This document shows positions 6,433-9,274 of a stretch of 9,274 nt of DNA, piece by piece. The notes under the pieces are model-generated. The model was given only the letters and a program-made list of their open reading frames with translations. It was not told where the DNA came from and ran no database searches. The DNA comes from Burkholderiales bacterium (GTDB taxonomy: Bacteria; Pseudomonadota; Gammaproteobacteria; Burkholderiales; Burkholderiaceae_F). The position numbers were made by a program, and so were the translations under genes. Position 1 is the stretch's first letter. Each line of letters starts with the position of its first letter. The stretch lies in assembly GCA_021298875.1 (NCBI GenBank), contig JAJTHJ010000271.1, forward strand, positions 1 through 9,274, given 5' to 3'.

Positions 6433-6486
6433 GCGACCGGTACGTCAGCGCCGCGTCGTCGAGTTCTACAAAGAGGCCGCTGCATA

Positions 6487-7461
6487 ATGCCACGCATGGA
6501 CGCCGCCGCACCCTTGCGTACCGAGTTGTACCCGGCCATCGAACCCTACGACAGCGGCATGCTGCCGTTGGACGAAATTCACACGATGTACTGGGAGACC
6601 TGCGGCAACCCGCGCGGCGTGCCGGTGCTGTTTCTGCATGGCGGGCCGGGTGGCGGCTGCTCGAGCGAGCACCGGCGGTTTTTCGACCCGGCGTTTTTCC
6701 GCATCGTGCTGTTCGATCAGCGGGGCGCGGGCAACTCCACCCCGCACGGCGAAGTCGCCGCCAACACGACCGCGCACCTGCTGCGCGACATCGAGCGGCT
6801 GCGTCACGCACTCGGGGTCAACCGCTGGCTGCTCTTTGGCGGCTCCTGGGGCAGCACGCTGGCGCTCGCCTACGCGCAGGCGCAGCCGGACCGCGTGCTC
6901 GGTCTCGTGCTGCGCGGCATCTTTCTCGGCCGGCCGAGCGAGATCGACTGGTTCCTGCGCGGCATCGGACAGGTGTTCCCCGAGGCGCATCGCGCCTTTG
7001 TCGAGATGCTGCCGCCGGCCGAGCGCGTCGATCCGCTGCGCGGCTATCTGCGGCGCCTGTTCGACCCGAATCCGCAGGTGTATCTGCCGTTTGCCCGCGC
7101 CTGGAGCGAGTACGAGGGCCGCTGCTCGACGCTGCTGCCCAGCGCCGACCTGGCGCGCCACTTCGGCGACGACTCGGTGGCGCTGGCGCGGCTGGAGGCG
7201 CACTACTTCGCCCATCAGTGCTTTCTCGCGCCCAACCAGTTGCTCGACCATCTGTATTGGATCCGCCACTTGCCGGCCGCCATCGTGCAGGGCGGCTACG
7301 ACATGGTCTGCCCGGCACGCAGTGCCGACGATCTGGCGCGCGCCTGGCCGCGGGCGAGCTACACGGTCGTGCCCGATGCCGGCCACTCGGTGTGGGAGCC
7401 GCCGATCCGCGCGGCGGTGGTGCGCGAGGTCGAGGCGATGAAGGCGGCGCTCGCCCGCTGA
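6487..7461 (+). CDS. pip: Prolyl iminopeptidase (proline aminopeptidase, family S33)
   Basis: 324 aa, the usual length for the alpha-type enzyme. It removes N-terminal proline from peptides in the cytosol. Family marks are HGGPGGGCSSEHRRFFDP (51-68; the HGGPG oxyanion motif), LFDQRGAGNSTP (75-86), GGSWGSTLALAY (118-129) with nucleophile Ser120, WSEYEG (206-211) in the cap region that recognises the proline amino group, GGYDMVCP (269-276) with Asp272, and DAGHSVWEP (297-305) with His300. The frame is open upstream to a GTG at 6415, but that extension reads through an arm of the intergenic repeat and is not like the family. The ATG at 6487 has AGAGG about 10 nt upstream; a second in-frame ATG at 6496 is possible. 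It is transcribed divergently from metY and no gene is closely coupled to it. Identification is firm. Confidence 0.94.
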   Translation: MPRMDAAAPLRTELYPAIEPYDSGMLPLDEIHTMYWETCGNPRGVPVLFLHGGPGGGCSSEHRRFFDPAFFRIVLFDQRGAGNSTPHGEVAANTTAHLLRDIERLRHALGVNRWLLFGGSWGSTLALAYAQAQPDRVLGLVLRGIFLGRPSEIDWFLRGIGQVFPEAHRAFVEMLPPAERVDPLRGYLRRLFDPNPQVYLPFARAWSEYEGRCSTLLPSADLARHFGDDSVALARLEAHYFAHQCFLAPNQLLDHLYWIRHLPAAIVQGGYDMVCPARSADDLARAWPRASYTVVPDAGHSVWEPPIRAAVVREVEAMKAALAR

Positions 7462-7495
7462 CCGCGCCGGCCGACCGCCGCCTCGCTTCACTGCA

Positions 7496-7524
7496 CGATC
7501 TGCCGGCCACCTGCCCGCAGATCG
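7496..7524 (+). terminator. Hairpin after pip (possible transcript end or 3' stabiliser)
   Basis: CGATCTGC (7496-7503) pairs perfectly with GCAGATCG (7517-7524). After one C/C mismatch the stem continues for three pairs (7505-7507 with 7513-7515) around a 5-nt loop. It begins 35 bp after the pip stop. No T-run follows, so a classical intrinsic terminator is not shown; many high-GC bacteria do use stems with poor T-tracts or Rho. Structure is certain as a sequence fact; function is inference. Confidence 0.4.
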
Positions 7525-7550
7525 GCGGGACGCGGTGGGCTGCGCGACGT

Positions 7551-7580
7551 CTAGCCTTGAGCGGCGCGCGGGGCTAGCAT
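7551..7580 (+). promoter_or_regulatory. CTAGCC/GGCTAG inverted repeat upstream of the CBS-domain gene
   Basis: CTAGCC (7551-7556) and GGCTAG (7572-7577) are exact inverted copies with a 15-nt spacer, a layout compatible with a dimeric regulator site. TAGCAT (7575-7580) overlaps the right arm and could be a -10 element about 33 bp before the start codon, but no -35 at the right spacing is visible. The remainder of the 7462-7612 gap shows nothing else apart from the hairpin at 7496-7524. Confidence 0.25.
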
Positions 7581-7598
7581 CGACGCACAGGGCGAACC

Positions 7599-7606
7599 GA
7601 GGGAGA
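7599..7606 (+). promoter_or_regulatory. Shine-Dalgarno site of the CBS-domain gene
   Basis: GAGGGAGA lies 6 nt before the ATG at 7613. It decides the start against upstream in-frame codons that reach back into the pip downstream region. Confidence 0.6.
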
Positions 7607-7612
7607 CAGTCC

Positions 7613-8065
7613 ATGAAAGTGAGCGACATCCTGCGCGTGAAGGGCACCGCGCTTTTCACGACCCCGCCGCATGCGCTGCTCTGGCAGGCGGTGCAGACGA
7701 TGGCAGAGAACGACATCGGCTCGATCGTCGTGATGGATCGCGGCCGGCTCGCGGGCATGCTGACCTTCCGCGAAGTGCTCACGACCGTGCATGCCAATGG
7801 GGGCTGGATCGGCGACGGCACGGTGCGGGACGTGATGGACGCGCAGCCGCTGATCGTCGGCTCGGACACCGACGTCAATCTGCTGCGCCCGCTGATGTTG
7901 GAGAAGCACACCCGCTACGTGCCGGTGATGGACGGCGACACCTTGATGGGCGTGATCTCGTTCTACGACGTGGCGCGCGCTGTGCTGGAAGAGCAGGGCT
8001 TCGAGAACAAGATGCTCAAGGCCTATATCCGCGACTGGCCGGAGTCGGAGTCGCCGGCGGCCTGA
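7613..8065 (+). CDS. Stand-alone two-CBS-domain protein
   Basis: 150 aa made almost wholly of a tandem CBS pair (Bateman module). CBS1 spans about residues 3-60 with GSIVVMDRGRLAGMLTFREV (36-55). CBS2 spans about 73-127 with RYVPVMDGDTLMGVISFYDV (101-120). The two repeats align with each other in the V-V/P-V-MD-G-L-G-(I/L)-(S/T)-F pattern. A short tail, ENKMLKAYIRDWP (131-143), follows. Such modules usually bind adenosine nucleotides (AMP, ATP, SAM) and regulate a partner protein in trans; no catalytic domain is present. The ligand and partner are unknown. It is flanked by gaps of 151 and 128 bp, so it is probably transcribed alone or loosely with the downstream transporter. The start is set by the ribosome binding site. 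Confidence 0.9.
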   Translation: MKVSDILRVKGTALFTTPPHALLWQAVQTMAENDIGSIVVMDRGRLAGMLTFREVLTTVHANGGWIGDGTVRDVMDAQPLIVGSDTDVNLLRPLMLEKHTRYVPVMDGDTLMGVISFYDVARAVLEEQGFENKMLKAYIRDWPESESPAA

Positions 8066-8120
8066 TGCGGCACGCCCGGCGGTAGCGGCGGCCGCGACCG
8101 TCGCGCTTGCGGGTGCGGGG

Positions 8121-8133
8121 CGGCCACTGGCCG
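8121..8133. promoter_or_regulatory. Palindrome CGGCCA-C-TGGCCG before the transporter gene
   Basis: Six-base arms around one central base, perfectly symmetric. TAGGAT at 8135-8140 directly follows and could serve as a -10 element about 54 bp before the GTG start. The palindrome would then sit between -35 and -10, a usual repressor position. No good -35 is visible, so this is weak. The rest of the 8066-8193 gap is GC-rich, with a short GGCGG/CCGCC stem (8153-8157 and 8176-8180) just before the ribosome binding site. Confidence 0.25.
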
Positions 8134-8180
8134 TTAGGATGCGCGGGTCTGCGGCGGCTGCCGGCGCAGGCTGCACCGCC

Positions 8181-8186
8181 AAGGAG
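8181..8186 (+). promoter_or_regulatory. Shine-Dalgarno site of the LplT-like gene
   Basis: AAGGAG lies 7 nt before the GTG at 8194-8196. It fixes the start on GTG: the ATG at 8187 is out of frame and too close to the site. Confidence 0.65.
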
Positions 8187-8193
8187 ATGCCGC

Positions 8194-9274
8194 GTGTCCC
8201 ATCCCAACCAGTTTGCGCTGCTCGGCCAGCGTCGCTTTGCGCCCTTTTTCGGCGCGCAGTTTCTCGGCGCCGCCAACGACAACGTGTTCAAGTACGCGTT
8301 CACGCTGCTCGTCACCTACAAGGGTGCGGAGTACACGACGCTGCCCACGGCGCTGGCGATCAACGTGATCGCGGGGCTGTTCATCCTGCCGTTTTTGCTG
8401 TTCTCGGCCACCAGCGGGCAGATCGCCGACCGCTTCGACAAGAGCCGTGTGATGCAGTCGGTCAAGGCGCTGGAGGTCGCCATCATGGTGGCCGGCGCGG
8501 TGGGCTTCTGGCTGCACAGCTTCTGGATCCTCGCGGCCTGCACGTTTCTGATGGGTCTGCACTCCACGCTCTTCGGCCCGGTCAAGTACGCCTACCTGCC
8601 GCAGGTGCTGGCGCCCGACGAGATCGTCGGCGGCAACGGCATGGTGGAGATGGGCACCTTCGTCGCGATCCTGTTGGGCACCTTGACCGCCGGCACGTTG
8701 ATCGACTCGGGCCCCAACGGGCACCTGTACGCCGCGGCAACCTGTGTGGCGCTGGCGTTGGTGGGGCTGGCCTCCAGCCTGGCGATCCCGCGCACCGCGC
8801 CGTCGGACCCGGCGCTGCGGATCGACCTGAACCCCTTTCGCGTCACCTGGGACAACGTGCGCGTGGCACGCGGCAACCGCTCGGTGTTCCTGTCGGTGAT
8901 CGGCATCTCGTGGATGTGGTTCTTCGGCGCGGTGTTCCTCACGCAGTTCCCGCTCTTTGCGCAGCAGACGCTGGGCGGCGGGCCGTCGGTGGCGACCCTG
9001 TTGCTCGCCACTTTTGCGATTGGCGTGGGCGCCGGTTCGCTTGCCTGCGAACTGCTCTCGCGCCGGCAGGTGGAGATCGGGCTGGTGCCGTTCGGCGCGA
9101 TCGGCATGACCGTGTTCACCGCCGATGTCTACTTTGCCGTGCAGGGCCTGCCCGCGGGCAGCATGCAGACGGTGCCGCAGTTTCTCGCCCTCGGCGCGCA
9201 TTGGCGGCTGCTCGCGGACCTCGCGCTCCTGTCGTTCTTCGCAGGTCTGTACAGCGTGCCGCTGTACGCGCTGA
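8194..9274 (+). CDS. LplT-like MFS transporter, lysophospholipid flippase family (partial, C-terminus beyond the window)
   Basis: The frame is open from a GTG start to the right edge (360 codons). The N-terminal half matches E. coli LplT motif by motif: AQFLGAANDN (21-30; LplT AQFLSAFGDN), GQIADRFDKSRVM (75-87; GQVADSFAKGRVM, the MFS loop 2-3 signature), GPVKYAYLP (128-136; SPAKYGILG) and NGMVEMGTFVAILLGTLTAG (148-167). About nine or ten hydrophobic segments are visible, with a break near 198-225. LplT flips lyso-phospholipids inward for re-acylation by Aas. In many betaproteobacteria the same transporter domain is the front part of a larger protein with a PlsC-type acyltransferase domain, with or without an acyl-ACP synthetase domain; the window ends before this can be judged. 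A strong ribosome binding site supports the GTG. It may be co-transcribed with the CBS gene, 128 bp upstream, but that is not shown. Family is firm; substrate is inferred. Confidence 0.9.
   Translation, partial: MSHPNQFALLGQRRFAPFFGAQFLGAANDNVFKYAFTLLVTYKGAEYTTLPTALAINVIAGLFILPFLLFSATSGQIADRFDKSRVMQSVKALEVAIMVAGAVGFWLHSFWILAACTFLMGLHSTLFGPVKYAYLPQVLAPDEIVGGNGMVEMGTFVAILLGTLTAGTLIDSGPNGHLYAAATCVALALVGLASSLAIPRTAPSDPALRIDLNPFRVTWDNVRVARGNRSVFLSVIGISWMWFFGAVFLTQFPLFAQQTLGGGPSVATLLLATFAIGVGAGSLACELLSRRQVEIGLVPFGAIGMTVFTADVYFAVQGLPAGSMQTVPQFLALGAHWRLLADLALLSFFAGLYSVPLYAL

Larger units (their letters stand above)
6282..6486. other. Divergent metY/pip intergenic region (205 bp)
   Basis: This is the largest gap in the window. 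About half of it is the compound inverted repeat described separately (6322-6432). That leaves only about 40 bp next to metY and 54 bp next to pip for promoters. I see no clear -35/-10 pair. There is no evident SAM or SAH riboswitch; the space on the metY side is too short for one once the repeat is set aside. Confidence 0.5.

Noticed and set aside
6415..6486. GTG-started N-terminal extension of pip
   Set aside because: It reads through the right arm of the intergenic repeat, has no homology to prolyl iminopeptidases, and there is a better start at 6487.
6482..6496. Possible leaderless start: CATAAT as a -10 just before the second pip ATG
   Set aside because: No -35 at proper spacing, and an AGAGG site favours the first ATG with a normal leader.
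6466..7911. Minus-strand open frame of 481 codons across pip and the CBS gene
   Set aside because: It spans two identified genes on the other strand, has no family features, and is explained by high-GC codon bias.
8134..9201. Minus-strand open frame of 355 codons at the right end
   Set aside because: The plus strand encodes an LplT-like protein with many conserved motifs there; the antisense product is His/Arg/Gln low-complexity.
1..9274. CRISPR array, tRNA, rRNA, transposase or phage genes
   Set aside because: No regularly spaced direct repeats, no cloverleaf sequence, and no such protein signatures were seen on either strand.

Overview
The window is high-GC proteobacterial chromosome with uniform base composition and tightly packed genes. 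The gene set (WrbA, a YihY/BrkB protein with a long C-terminal tail, MetY, prolyl iminopeptidase, an LplT-like transporter) fits a betaproteobacterium, perhaps Rhodocyclales or Burkholderiales. That placement is inference from protein character only; there is no rRNA or other firm marker here. I see no plasmid, phage, transposase, CRISPR or tRNA signal. Most of the window reads as ordinary housekeeping and metabolic chromosome.

Left part (1-2400, minus strand) is a likely three-gene operon. Read in transcription order it is wrbA (FMN quinone reductase), a D2HGDH/GlcD-type FAD-binding 2-hydroxyacid dehydrogenase joined to wrbA by an ATGA stop/start overlap, and a secreted DUF4124-type protein that runs off the left edge. 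A 46-bp divergent gap carrying nested CGGGT inverted repeats separates this from yihY (2447-3694, plus), an inner-membrane protein with a soluble C-terminal tail.

Middle part (3698-6281, minus strand) is a second compact operon: metY (O-acetylhomoserine sulfhydrylase), an alpha/beta hydrolase 2 bp downstream, and a GNAT acetyltransferase joined to the hydrolase by another ATGA overlap. Its last gene converges on yihY with only 3 bp between the stop codons. Upstream of metY, in the divergent gap before pip, lies a compound inverted-repeat element (6322-6432) with 20-bp outer arms and internal hairpins. It looks like a dispersed intergenic repeat.

Right part (6487-9274, plus strand) holds pip (prolyl iminopeptidase), a hairpin after its stop, a stand-alone two-CBS-domain protein, and a GTG-started LplT-like MFS transporter cut by the right edge. 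The transporter may be the front part of a transporter-acyltransferase phospholipid-repair protein.

Functional links: the first operon pairs two flavin redox enzymes that could both feed or use the quinone pool. The second is centred on sulfur assimilation into homocysteine. The last gene probably belongs to lysophospholipid recycling. No gap exceeds 300 bp; the largest are 6282-6486, 7462-7612 and 8066-8193. I found no convincing unknown multi-gene system. The best items for a second look are the compound repeat, the operator-like repeats between wrbA and yihY, the altered substrate-site position in the FAD enzyme, and the uncharacterised hydrolase and acetyltransferase coupled to metY.
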